From Collinsella sp. An2 (lineage in GTDB: Bacteria > Actinomycetota > Coriobacteriia > Coriobacteriales > Coriobacteriaceae): 64,000 nucleotides of DNA. Under the pieces are notes generated by a model. That model ran no database searches. It had not been told where the DNA came from and saw only the letters and a list, made by a program, of their open reading frames with translations. The DNA lies in the NCBI RefSeq assembly GCF_002160065.1, contig NZ_NFJW01000002.1, positions 124,001 to 188,000 on the forward strand. Reading direction: 5' to 3'. Each line of letters begins with the position of its first letter. The first letter of the stretch is position 1. The translations under genes and the position numbers were made by a program. This document shows, piece by piece, positions 16,790 to 25,047 of this stretch.

Positions 16790-19549
16790 GTGGCAGACGA
16801 TATGAACAACACCCCGGGAGAGGTGCCGGAGTCTGAGGGGTTGCCCGAGGATTTGAAGCGCCTGCTCGCCCGCGCCGAAAGCGATGACGAGGGCACCGAC
16901 GTCTACGTCGAGGACGAGGGCGACGAGGAAGAGGAAGACGACGGCGAGCTCGAGGAGAGCTTCGGCGAGGTCGACCGCGGCGAGGCAGCCGGTGAGGACA
17001 TCAACGGCGGCAGTCTGCAGATCAGCGAGTTCGGCCGCGAGATGCGCCAGAGCTTCATCGAGTACTCGATGTCGGTCATCACCGCACGCGCCCTGCCCGA
17101 CGTGCGCGACGGCCTGAAGCCGGTGCACCGCCGCATTCTCTATGCTATGAACGAGAGCGGCATCTACCCCAACCGCCCGCACAAGAAGTCGGCCTGGACG
17201 GTCGGCGAAGTGATCGGTAAGTACCACCCGCACGGCGACTCCGCGGTCTACGACACCATGGTCCGCCTGGCGCAGTGGTTCTCCATGCGTACGCCGCTCA
17301 TCGACGGCCACGGCAATTTCGGCAACATCGACGGCGACTCTGCGGCCGCCATGCGTTACACCGAGAGCCGCCTGGCGCGCCCGGCCATGGAGCTCCTGCG
17401 CGACCTGCAGAAGGACACGGTCGACTGGCAGCCCAACTACGACGAGTCGCTTGCCGAGCCCCAGGTGCTGCCGGCGCGTTTCCCCAACCTGCTCGTCAAC
17501 GGTTCCTCGGGCATCGCGGTCGGCATGGCCACGAACATCCCGCCGCATAACCTCGGCGAAGCTATCGAGGCCACCTGCTATCTCATCGACCACCCCGATG
17601 CGACGGTCGACGAGCTCATGCAGGTCATGCCTGGCCCCGACTTCCCCACGGGCGCGGTCATCATGGGCTCCGACGGCATCCGCAAGGCCTACGAGACCGG
17701 CCGCGGCTCCATTACCGTGCGCGCCAAGGCGCATGTGGAGTCCACCAAGACCGGCCGTAACCGCCTGGTCTTTACCGAGATTCCCTACCAGGTCAACAAG
17801 GGTACCCTGCAGGAGAAGATCGCCCAGCTCGTCAACGAGAAGCGCATCGAGGGCATCTCGGACATGCGCGACGAGTCCACGCAGAAGGGCATCCGCCTCG
17901 TCATCGAGCTCAAGAAGGGCGTCATCCCGCAGGTCGTGCTCAACAACCTGTACAAGTTCACCTCGCTGCAGACGACCTTCGGCGTGAACAACCTCGCACT
18001 CGTGAACGGCGTGCCCAAGTGCCTGAGCCTGCCCGAGATGCTTCACCACTACATCGACCACCAGGTCGACGTGGTGACTCGCCGCACGCGCTACGACCTC
18101 AAGAAGGCCCAGGCCCGCGCCCACATTCTCGAGGGCTACCTGCTGGCGCTCGACCACATCGACGAGGTCATCCACATCATTCGCTCCTCGCAGACCGACT
18201 CTGAGGCAAGCCAGCGCCTGATCGAGCGCTTCGGCTTCACCCCCGAGCAGACGAACGCCATCCTCGAGATGAAGCTTCGCCGCCTGACCGGCCTCGAGCG
18301 CGACAAGATCGAGGAAGAGCTCGCAGGGCTCCGCCGCGCCATCGCCTACTACGAGGACCTGCTTGCGCACGAGGAGAAGATCCTCGGCGTCATCAAGGAC
18401 GAGATGCGCGAGATCGCCAAGAAGTACGCAGACAAGCGCCGCACCGAGATCGCCGCGGCCGAGAAGGACCTCGACGTCGAGGACCTTATCGCCGACGAGG
18501 ACATGGTCGTGACCATTACGCACACCGGCTACGTGAAGCGCATCCCCGTGGCGGCGTACCGCTCGCAGAAGCGTGGGGGCAAGGGCGTCTCGGGCGTGAA
18601 CCTCAAAGAGGACGACGTCATCAGCGAGATGTTTATCGCGAGCACCCATGAGTACGTGCTCTTCTTCTCCAACCGCGGCAAGGTGTACCGTCTGAAGGTC
18701 CACGAGCTGCCCATCGGCACGCGCCAGGCACGCGGCACGGCGATCGTGAACCTGCTGCCGTTCGAGGAGGGCGAGAAGATCGCGAGCGTGATCAGCTGCC
18801 GCGAGTTCCCCGACGACGAGTATCTGCTTTTCGCTACCAAGCAGGGCATGGTCAAGAAGACCGTGATGAGCGCATACGACCGCAGCCGTCGCGATGGCAT
18901 CATCGCGATCAACCTCAAGGCGGGCGACGCGTTGCTCGACGTGCGTCGCGTGCGCGAGGGCGACAAGGTTATCATGGCCACGACCGCCGGCAAGGCCATC
19001 GTGTTCGACGAGGACCAGGTGCGCGCCACCGGTCGCGACACGTCGGGCGTGCGCGGCATCACCATGAAGGACGACGCGACCGTGCTGGGCATGGAGATCT
19101 CCAACGGTAAGGGCGACCTCTTCGTGATTACCGAGCTCGGCTTTGGCAAACGCACCCCGGTGGCCGACTATCCCACCCAGAACCGAGGCGGCCAGGGTGT
19201 CTACACCATCCAGATGACGGCCAAGAAGGGCCAGCTTGCCGCCATGAAGACGGTGGGCCCGCAGCATGAGCTGTTCATCATTACCGAGGGTGCCACGGTC
19301 ATTCGTGTGAAGAGCACGGATATCTCCGAGACGGGACGTGCGACGCAGGGCGTGAAGATTCTGACCGTCGCCGACGGTGACCGTGTGACGGCGGTGGCGC
19401 GCATGACGAGCGCGAAGAAGAAGCCGAAGGCGCGCGCCGTCGCCGAGGGGCAGGAGGCGCTTGATCTGGGCGCCGCCGGTGAGCCCGAGGACGACCGCGT
19501 TGACATTGGCGCCGCGGACGAGGCGCTCGAAGATCTGATCGACGAGTAA
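16790..19549 (+). CDS. gyrA: DNA gyrase subunit A, with acidic N-terminal extension
   Basis: 919 residues. The catalytic Tyr is about residue 190 in [10 protein letters not shown], whereas it is near 122 in E. coli. The difference is an N-terminal extension of about 70 residues dominated by Asp and Glu (for example [15 protein letters not shown]). The quinolone-resistance region [17 protein letters not shown] has the sensitive-type Ser and Asp. The GyrA box is [10 protein letters not shown] and the beta-pinwheel C-terminal domain is complete. The GTG start follows GTAGGAGGTATAC, a very good ribosome site, so the extension is likely translated. Confidence 0.97.
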   Translation: MADDMNNTPGEVPESEGLPEDLKRLLARAESDDEGTDVYVEDEGDEEEEDDGELEESFGEVDRGEAAGEDINGGSLQISEFGREMRQSFIEYSMSVITARALPDVRDGLKPVHRRILYAMNESGIYPNRPHKKSAWTVGEVIGKYHPHGDSAVYDTMVRLAQWFSMRTPLIDGHGNFGNIDGDSAAAMRYTESRLARPAMELLRDLQKDTVDWQPNYDESLAEPQVLPARFPNLLVNGSSGIAVGMATNIPPHNLGEAIEATCYLIDHPDATVDELMQVMPGPDFPTGAVIMGSDGIRKAYETGRGSITVRAKAHVESTKTGRNRLVFTEIPYQVNKGTLQEKIAQLVNEKRIEGISDMRDESTQKGIRLVIELKKGVIPQVVLNNLYKFTSLQTTFGVNNLALVNGVPKCLSLPEMLHHYIDHQVDVVTRRTRYDLKKAQARAHILEGYLLALDHIDEVIHIIRSSQTDSEASQRLIERFGFTPEQTNAILEMKLRRLTGLERDKIEEELAGLRRAIAYYEDLLAHEEKILGVIKDEMREIAKKYADKRRTEIAAAEKDLDVEDLIADEDMVVTITHTGYVKRIPVAAYRSQKRGGKGVSGVNLKEDDVISEMFIASTHEYVLFFSNRGKVYRLKVHELPIGTRQARGTAIVNLLPFEEGEKIASVISCREFPDDEYLLFATKQGMVKKTVMSAYDRSRRDGIIAINLKAGDALLDVRRVREGDKVIMATTAGKAIVFDEDQVRATGRDTSGVRGITMKDDATVLGMEISNGKGDLFVITELGFGKRTPVADYPTQNRGGQGVYTIQMTAKKGQLAAMKTVGPQHELFIITEGATVIRVKSTDISETGRATQGVKILTVADGDRVTAVARMTSAKKKPKARAVAEGQEALDLGAAGEPEDDRVDIGAADEALEDLIDE

Positions 19550-19641
19550 TGTGTCTGCGCTCCGGTTGAGGCTCCGCTTCGAGACCCGGCCGGAGCACGC
19601 CGCGCGTTTCCGCGTGTCGCATCTCAGCGACGTGTATGACA

Positions 19642-19684
19642 AAGGGGCGGATGCCTGGCTACGAAGCCCGGGCATCCGCCCCTT
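19642..19684. terminator. Hairpin terminator between gyrA and the convergent nuclease gene
   Basis: AAGGGGCGGATGCC pairs perfectly with GGCATCCGCCCCTT over a 14-base stem. It lies between the convergent gyrA (ends 19549) and the gene ending at 19747 and has A and T ends, so it can work in both directions. Confidence 0.85.
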
Positions 19685-19746
19685 ATGCATGATGAGCTGT
19701 GTGGCGTCCGATGCATCGTCGCGGCCGCCTCTCGACAGGTTCGGTG

Positions 19747-20256
19747 TTAGAAGTCGTCGGGGGAGAGCGTTTGCACGAACTTGTCGAACTGCTCAAACTC
19801 CTCATCGCCATTGTGTTCGTTTGCGTGATACGAGATGGTCCCTGCGCGGTTCATGACGTCGTCTTCGACGTAGATGGGTGCGTTCACGCGAACAGCTAGC
19901 GCGAGCGCGTCGCTGGGCCGTGCGTCTACAGTGACCTCCTCGGCATCGTTGCCGTCACGCGTGAGCACGATGGTCGAATAGAAGACAGGTGCGTCGACGC
20001 GGTTGATCTCCACGCGCTCCAGGCGCGCGCCCAGGCTGTGCAGGGTGTCGACGAACAGGTCGTGAGTGATGGGGCGACTGTGCTTGGCGCCTTCGATGCC
20101 GCGGCTGATGGCGGCCGCTTCAAAGGAACCGGTTTGAATGGAAAGAGCGCGCAGCGGGGCGTCGCTTGCATGGCCAGCCGAGCGTTCTCGCAGCACGATG
20201 AGTGACGGAACAGCACCGGAGGCCATGATGATGGTCTCGATGTCTACGCGGATCAT
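19747..20256 (-). CDS. Bifunctional nuclease family protein (DUF151)
   Basis: 169 residues from the preferred start. The BFN/DUF151 domain is clear: EAAAISRGIEG, RPITHDLFVDTLHSLGARLERVEI and the hallmark VDARPSDALALAVRVNAPIYV. Members have been described as having RNase and DNase activity, but most are uncharacterised. I place the start at the ATG at 20256 because GGGAGG lies 8 bases upstream; an ATG at 20271 lies on the other side of that site and is less likely. The acidic C-terminal tail follows the domain. Confidence 0.88.
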   Translation of the reverse strand: MIRVDIETIIMASGAVPSLIVLRERSAGHASDAPLRALSIQTGSFEAAAISRGIEGAKHSRPITHDLFVDTLHSLGARLERVEINRVDAPVFYSTIVLTRDGNDAEEVTVDARPSDALALAVRVNAPIYVEDDVMNRAGTISYHANEHNGDEEFEQFDKFVQTLSPDDF

Positions 20257-20472
20257 TATGGCACCTCCCATGTGCGATTGGTGATCTTGCGGTGGGTGGC
20301 TCCCACGTCGTTTGGGTTACCTACCCAAAACCGGTTAGTAATAGTACCCAAAACCTGCTGCATGTACAGCGGGGCGCATGCCAGCACCTCTATTTCATCT
20401 CAGGTTTTAACGAATGGCGCTATGGTATCTACAGGCCGCGCGGCCTGTCCGCCAGCGCTGCACGCGGACGGT

Positions 20473-20597
20473 TTTGTGGCAATCCACACGCTTGGTTCGT
20501 ATGTTGTGGCAATCCACACGCTCAGGGTAGGTTTTTCAGTCCCTGGGCGTGCAGATTGCGTAAGGATACGAGCAAGGCGTGTAGATTGCCGCAGAAT
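20473..20597. repeat. Imperfect long hairpin built of two direct repeats and their inverted copies
   Basis: TTGTGGCAATCCACACGCT occurs at 20474-20492 and 20504-20522, a 30-base period. Reverse-complement versions lie at 20547-20564 and 20577-20594, again 30 bases apart. The two halves, about 60 bases each, therefore fold on each other around a short T-rich loop. The unit itself contains TGTGG-CAAT-CCACA symmetry. Confidence 0.75.
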
Positions 20598-20622
20598 GGC
20601 ACGTGCCAGGTTTATGAGAAAG

Positions 20623-20665
20623 GTCTCCATCGGAGAGGGCCTTGACGATTCTGAAGTGAGCCCGC
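20623..20665. repeat. Decayed copy of tRNA-Gly downstream flank
   Basis: Resembles 21095-21138: both read roughly AAGGTC..CC, then CCTTGACGATTCTG, then a G/A-rich end corresponding to the tRNA 3' terminus. The second copy is the functional terminator and tRNA end. Confidence 0.55.
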
Positions 20666-20786
20666 GGGTAACGCATCCGGCTTCGCCGGCACGTTCGCTG
20701 CGCAGGGTATGCCGAGAAGCCAAGCGGGCGCCAGAGGGTCTGCGGCCATCCCGCACGTAGGCGCGGCGAGGCGTTTCTAGGGCGCC

Positions 20787-20940
20787 GTGGACAAATTTTC
20801 GAGAAGTCTGTAATCATGGCCGCCAACTCTGGTCCATGTATAGGATTCTGGGCGCTGTTTGGTCGAGAATCGCATTATCTAACCCTTCATAGGGGGCTGA
20901 TCCGGGCCAGTACCTACAGACAAGTCGAAAATTTGTCCAC
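20787..20940. repeat. 154-bp segment bounded by 16-bp inverted repeats
   Basis: GTGGACAAATTTTCGA (20787-20802) is exactly repeated in inverse at 20925-20940. A second inner pair, GTCTGTA (20806-20812) and TACAGAC (20915-20921), extends the symmetry. No open frame or obvious target duplication is visible. It could be a small non-autonomous mobile remnant or a structured RNA region. Confidence 0.6.
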
Positions 20941-21096
20941 CTCGGCCGGTCGAAGCGCCGTCTAGGGTTCGCCAGGGCATCGAATCGGCCTCAATCCTAT
21001 ACAAATTACACGCAGAATTATGCATATGAAAAATACCCGCGTATTTCCTCGGTCTCGTGACCTCACGGTTTGAGTTCACGGAGCGGGCCCAAACAA

Positions 21097-21122
21097 GAAA
21101 GGTCCCCATCGCTGGGGACCTT
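21097..21122 (-). terminator. Intrinsic terminator of tRNA-Gly
   Basis: On the minus strand AAGGTCCCC and GGGGACCTT pair around a 6-base loop and run into TTCTTGTTT, directly after the tRNA 3' end. Confidence 0.85.
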
Positions 21123-21130
21123 GACGATTC

Positions 21131-21205
21131 TGGAGCGGGCAACGGGACTCGAACCCGCGAGTGTCAGCTTGGGAAGCTGATGCCTTACCACTTGGCGATG
21201 CCCGC
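21131..21205 (-). tRNA. tRNA-Gly(CCC)
   Basis: On the minus strand the acceptor GCGGGCA (21205-21199) pairs with TGCCCGC, and the T arm has GGTTCGAGTCCC. The anticodon loop TTCCCAA gives CCC. The CCA end is encoded (21133-21131). It stands alone and is followed by a terminator. Confidence 0.93.
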
Positions 21206-21463
21206 GTATGTGCGCAAACGCGCGTATCGGACAGTATACCGTGCGCTCCTTTTTCGAGCAAGGTTCTTACGTCCAGTTGAGAACGGCGCAAATCATCATT
21301 CGCGCTTAGCGCTTAGGTGGGAATCCCCGACACCAGCGTGAAGTGGAGTGTCCTCACGGCGGTAGTCATCCCGCCCGAGGAGCATCGCGAATACGAGCGC
21401 CTGCGCGAAGCTCGGGTGGATGCAGCCGAGCTCGCCTTGGTAAAGGAGCGTCTCACGCGATAG

Positions 21464-21703
21464 GACGGCGACACGAGTAAGCTCAAAACGCATGATGAGC
21501 TCTGTCATGGTGATATACGTGATGACTCCCGCGCTGAGTATCTTCGCATCATTGATGGACTGGCAAAAGATGGAGCTCAAGGTGTAATTCTTGGCTGCAC
21601 GGAGATTGGACTGCTGGTTCACCAAGACGATACGGAGGTTCCCCTGTTCGACACCACGCAGATCCATGCCCGCCGTGCGGCGCTGGCCGCGCTTGGCGAG
21701 TAG
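21464..21703 (+). pseudogene. Remnant of an aspartate/glutamate racemase gene (C-terminal part)
   Basis: Translating this stretch gives the racemase active-site region GVILGCTEIGLLV followed by VPLFDTTQIHA and a stop at 21701. Upstream ELCHGDIRDDSRAEYLRIID also fits the family. There is no start codon, and an in-frame TAG at 21461 precedes it. A further in-frame stretch before that stop (from about 21365) may be another decayed part. The N-terminal half is missing. It lies just upstream of purB in the same direction. Confidence 0.8.
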
Positions 21704-21848
21704 CCCCGGCCATCGTCCGCCCCTGTGGTGGGACAACGGAACCTGTAGCTGTAGCTCCCGGTAGCGCCGGTGAACCCGTACAATGATGAGGTTACGTATC
21801 GAGGTGTCACTGCCCGCGCGCGGACGCCCAACGCCAAAAGGAGCCTGC

Positions 21849-23195
21849 ATGATCGACCGCTATACCCGCCCGGAGATGGGCCATATCTTCTCGCTCGAGA
21901 ACAAGTACGCCATCTGGCAGGAGATCGAGGTGCTCGCCTGCGAGGCTCAGGCAGAGCTGGGCAAGATCGGCATCACGAAGGAGGAGGCTGCTTGGATTCG
22001 CGAGCACGCCGCCTTCAACAAAGAAGAGGTCGACGCCATCGAGGCGGTTACTAATCACGACGTCATCGCCTTCCTTACCAACATGGGCGAGCATATCGAC
22101 AAGGATGTGCCTGAGGGCGAGCCCAAGCCGAGCCGCTGGGTCCACTTTGGCATGACATCGTCCGATCTTGGCGATACCGCTCTGTGCTACCAGCTCGTCC
22201 AGGCAACCGATATCATCATCGAGGACGTGCGCAAGCTCGGCGAGATCTGCAAGCGTCGCGCCTTCGAGGAGCGCAACACCCTCTGCGCCGGTCGCACGCA
22301 TGGCATCCATGCCGAGCCCATGACCTTTGGCATGAAGTTCGGTAGCTGGGCATGGGAGCTCAAGCGCGACCTCGACCGCCTTATCGACGCACGCAAGAAC
22401 GTGGCCTTCGGTGCCATCTCGGGCGCGGTGGGCACCTATTCTTCCATCGATCCGTTTGTTGAGGAGTACGTCTGCGAGCACCTGGGCCTCGTGCACGATC
22501 CACTGTCCACGCAGGTCATCAGCCGCGACCACCACGCCTACCTGGCCGGCGTCCTGGCCACCACGGCGGCCACCTGCGAGCGCATCGCCACCGAGGTCCG
22601 CAACCTCCAGAAGACCGACACCCTGGAGGCCGAGGAGCCGTTCAAGAAGGGTCAGAAGGGCTCCAGCGCCATGCCGCACAAGCGCAACCCCATCACCATG
22701 GAGAAGGTCTGCGGTCTCTCGCGCGTGGTCAAGGCCAACGCTCAGGTCGCTTTCGACAACGTGGCGCTGTGGCACGAGCGCGACATCAGCCACAGCTCCG
22801 CCGAGCGTGTGGCGCAGGCCGACAGCTTCATCGCGCTCGACCACATGTTCCAGTGCCTTATCCGCGTCATCGACGGGCTCATCCTCTATCCCGAGCAGAT
22901 GAAGGCCAACCTCAACAAGACGCGCGGCCTCATTTTCTCGTCCAAGGTGCTGCTCGCCCTCGTGGAGACCGGCATCACGCGCGAGGAGGCCTACGCTATC
23001 GTGCAGGAGAACGCCATGGCCACCTGGCGCGAGGTCCAGCAGTGCCAGGCCGGCACCACGTTCCGCGAGAAGCTCGAGGTCGACCCGCGCTGCACCGTGA
23101 GCGCCGAGGAGCTCGATAAGATCTTCGATCCGTGGGACTTCCTCACGCGTATCGACCGCGTCTTCGACCGTCTTGAGGAGCTGAACTTCGACTAA
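21849..23195 (+). CDS. purB: Adenylosuccinate lyase
   Basis: Catalyses two fumarate-releasing steps in purine synthesis: SAICAR to AICAR and adenylosuccinate to AMP. It has 448 residues. The superfamily signature SSAMPHKRNP is present, along with the TSSDLGDT and GRTHGIHAEP catalytic regions. The ATG at 21849 has AAGGAG 6 bases upstream; an in-frame ATG at 21783 would add an unrelated 22 residues. TACAAT at 21779-21784 is a possible -10 box. A hairpin terminator follows. Confidence 0.96.
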   Translation: MIDRYTRPEMGHIFSLENKYAIWQEIEVLACEAQAELGKIGITKEEAAWIREHAAFNKEEVDAIEAVTNHDVIAFLTNMGEHIDKDVPEGEPKPSRWVHFGMTSSDLGDTALCYQLVQATDIIIEDVRKLGEICKRRAFEERNTLCAGRTHGIHAEPMTFGMKFGSWAWELKRDLDRLIDARKNVAFGAISGAVGTYSSIDPFVEEYVCEHLGLVHDPLSTQVISRDHHAYLAGVLATTAATCERIATEVRNLQKTDTLEAEEPFKKGQKGSSAMPHKRNPITMEKVCGLSRVVKANAQVAFDNVALWHERDISHSSAERVAQADSFIALDHMFQCLIRVIDGLILYPEQMKANLNKTRGLIFSSKVLLALVETGITREEAYAIVQENAMATWREVQQCQAGTTFREKLEVDPRCTVSAEELDKIFDPWDFLTRIDRVFDRLEELNFD

Positions 23196-23239
23196 GTTAC
23201 AGCGCCAAGCAGCGTTCGACAGGATGGACGCTTCAACCT

Positions 23240-23279
23240 AATCAGAGTCCCAAGTGTGCAAACGCTTGGGACCCTGATT
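23240..23279 (+). terminator. Hairpin terminator of purB
   Basis: Arms 23240-23256 and 23263-23279 pair over 17 bases with two imperfect positions, 45 bases after the purB stop, and are followed by TCGTTCTTC. Confidence 0.75.
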
Positions 23280-23339
23280 CGTTCTTCATGTGAGTTGTAA
23301 GCGCAGAGCCGCTCCTGGCTTCTCAAGAGATTGTGCGCT

Positions 23340-23412
23340 GCGTCGGGAGGCTTTCGTCCCGCGTGCAGTTTGCGAAGCACTGTCTGAGCACGGGACGAAA
23401 GCCTCCCGACGC
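23340..23412. repeat. Perfect 22-bp inverted repeat, 73-bp hairpin
   Basis: Arms 23340-23361 and 23391-23412 are exact inverse copies around a 29-base loop with its own inner GTGC/GCAC stem. It lies between the convergent purB and NifU-like genes, 38 bases from the latter's stop. Its architecture matches the 74-bp hairpin at 54649-54722. Confidence 0.8.
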
Positions 23413-23450
23413 CTCCCGCTGATCGCTGAGGCTAATTCACCGTCGCCCCG

Positions 23451-24044
23451 CTAGTCGATCTCTCCTGCCTCGCGCAGCTCCTGATCGACGCGCTCGTCGC
23501 GCAACGAGCAGTTTTCGGTAAGCAGGCAGTTGACACACAGCTTGTCGCAGGGAAGCGCTTCGTCGAGTTGAGCGAGCGAGAAGCCCTTCACGCGCAGGTA
23601 ATAGTCGCCGATGATCGCTCGAATGGCCTCGATGGCAAAGGTCAACGTGTACATGCGCCCGTTGGGAAGGCCATCCACCGCATCGAGAATCTGCTCCTGC
23701 GTGATGGTGAGTGCCTCGTCGACCGTCTTGCCGGTGAGCATATCGGCCACGACGGTGGCACAGGCGATGGCGGCAAGACATCCGTGGCTGCGGAATCCGA
23801 CTTCCACAAAACGGTCGGTTTCGGGGTCCATCCTGGCAAAGAGCTGCATTTGAACGGTTCCGCGCTTCTCGCGCCCGACGCTGCAGAACGCATTGGCGCC
23901 CTCGGGCACGCCGCCGTTGCGGGCGTCGGCTATGAGGTCAAGCGCGCGGTCGGAATACTCGGTAATGGGCGCGTCGTTTTCAATCTGGTACATATCGGGG
24001 GTGCGCAGAAACGGCGTATCCTCGGTGATGTGCTGCTTGGGCAT
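23451..24044 (-). CDS. NifU/IscU-like iron-sulfur scaffold family protein
   Basis: 197 residues. The stretch FRSHGCLAAIACATVVADMLTGKTVDEALTI resembles the IscU/NifU N-terminal domain, in which the first conserved Cys is followed by A-S-x-S-x-x-T/V. Two further Cys clusters occur near the end (CDKLCVNCLLTENCSL). This longer variant with an extra C-terminal CxxxCxxC-like set is not standard IscU. It is likely cytoplasmic and probably binds a metal or Fe-S cluster. AAGGAG lies 6 bases before the ATG at 24044; an upstream in-frame ATG at 24077 is less likely. Confidence 0.78.
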   Translation of the reverse strand: MPKQHITEDTPFLRTPDMYQIENDAPITEYSDRALDLIADARNGGVPEGANAFCSVGREKRGTVQMQLFARMDPETDRFVEVGFRSHGCLAAIACATVVADMLTGKTVDEALTITQEQILDAVDGLPNGRMYTLTFAIEAIRAIIGDYYLRVKGFSLAQLDEALPCDKLCVNCLLTENCSLRDERVDQELREAGEID

Positions 24045-24109
24045 GATGTCTCCTTGAGAGTGAATCGTATGGGGCAACGTGGGCGGTCGACGGGAATCGT
24101 AGCCTGCAG

Positions 24110-24898
24110 CTACGGATTCATACCCTTCTCAACGCCGTACCATTGGGCAAGGGCCTTGCCCTGCGCGTCACTCAGATACCAGTCCGAGTAGTAATAGGCC
24201 TCGCCTTTGCTCGTGTGGGTGACATGGATGTCTTTGAACGCCTCGTTTGCTGCGACCTTCTCATACACCTGCTTGGTTCGCGCGGGAGACCACAGGTAGG
24301 GCGGATTCATGAAGCTGTCCTGAGCAACCGGCCGCGGGTAGACGCGTGACTCGGTGCGGACAACGTCTACAAAGGTCGCCACCTCGTCGTCCTCCGCCGT
24401 GAGATAGAGTGCGTGGGCAAAGCTGTGGGACATGAGGGCGGCCGAATAGAGATAGATGGCCTTCTTGCCCATGATGAGTGCGAGGTCGCATACATCGGGC
24501 TCCGGCAGGGGCTCGTCGGGATTCACCTCGCGGCCCTCAAGCTGCACGTCCAGCGGCTTTGGGGCCGAAAGCTTGCCGCGCACCTCGGTCGCCTCGGCAT
24601 GGTCGTGCTCCTGGATATAGAGCAGCGCTTGCTCTTCAAATGCTTTGGCATCCATGCCCTCGGGCGCGAAGGAGCGCTTCTTCCACCGGGATGATGTGGT
24701 GAGCTTGCCTTCGTAGGAGCGCTGGCGAATATCGGTGTACGCAGCGTCCAAAGCGCGGACGAGGGCGTTGTGCCGATGGATCTGCTCAAGCTCTTCAGGC
24801 GTCGGCTCGCTGTCCTCGCCGGTGTCCTCCTCCGACGGGTCGGGTTGCGTCGCTGCGCGCTCCGCCTCGTCGTCTGGGCGGTGCAAGGTGCTGTCCAT
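24110..24898 (-). CDS. Uncharacterised soluble protein
   Basis: 262 residues. I do not recognise a family. The first 45 residues are acidic and Pro/Glu-rich (DPSEEDTGEDSEPTPEELEQ) and probably unfolded. The remainder is mixed and likely globular, ending EAYYYSDWYLSDAQGKALAQWYGVEKGMNP. There is no signal peptide or membrane segment. GGAGG lies 8 bases before the ATG at 24898. It is divergent from the LuxR gene and co-oriented with the NifU-like gene 65 bases downstream. Confidence 0.75.
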   Translation of the reverse strand: MDSTLHRPDDEAERAATQPDPSEEDTGEDSEPTPEELEQIHRHNALVRALDAAYTDIRQRSYEGKLTTSSRWKKRSFAPEGMDAKAFEEQALLYIQEHDHAEATEVRGKLSAPKPLDVQLEGREVNPDEPLPEPDVCDLALIMGKKAIYLYSAALMSHSFAHALYLTAEDDEVATFVDVVRTESRVYPRPVAQDSFMNPPYLWSPARTKQVYEKVAANEAFKDIHVTHTSKGEAYYYSDWYLSDAQGKALAQWYGVEKGMNP

Positions 24899-24954
24899 GA
24901 CGGGTTCCTCCGCTCTCCTGTCTCCCCACATGTGCCATCAAGTGTAGTACAAGG

Positions 24955-24989
24955 TATACTGCTATTCACCTAAAAGAGGTGACCCATAT
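24955..24989 (+). promoter_or_regulatory. Possible LuxR autoregulatory site
   Basis: TATACT at 24955-24960 could be a -10 box. Just after it TCACCT-AAAA-GAGGTGA forms an inverted repeat (24966-24982), whose right side continues GGTGACCCATAT. The same 12-mer, with one change (GGTGACCCGTAT), occurs at 26834-26845 ahead of the ferredoxin gene. Confidence 0.4.
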
Positions 24990-25047
24990 GACCTTGCGTT
25001 CGCCCAAGGTGGCAGGGTGTTGTGACAATCGGCTGGGAGGTGGAGCA

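Larger units (their letters stand above)
20257..21130. other. Gene-free, repeat-rich stretch upstream of the DUF151 gene
   Basis: About 870 bases without a believable gene. It holds a long imperfect hairpin made of 30-base units (20473-20597), a decayed copy of the tRNA-Gly terminator and 3' flank (20623-20665), an inverted-repeat-flanked segment (20787-20940) and the real tRNA-Gly terminator (21097-21122). Confidence 0.75.

Noticed and set aside
16556-16790. A small gene in the gyrB-gyrA gap
   Set aside because: The only open frame simply crosses hairpin repeat A and has no ribosome site.
20473-20597. Possible mini-CRISPR (19-base repeats with 30-base period)
   Set aside because: Only two direct copies with spacers of about 11 bases, followed by inverted copies; there are no cas genes. 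It is a hairpin, not an array.
21296-21850. A 184-codon minus-strand frame between tRNA-Gly and purB
   Set aside because: The plus strand carries a clear racemase remnant here; the minus frame has no family features.
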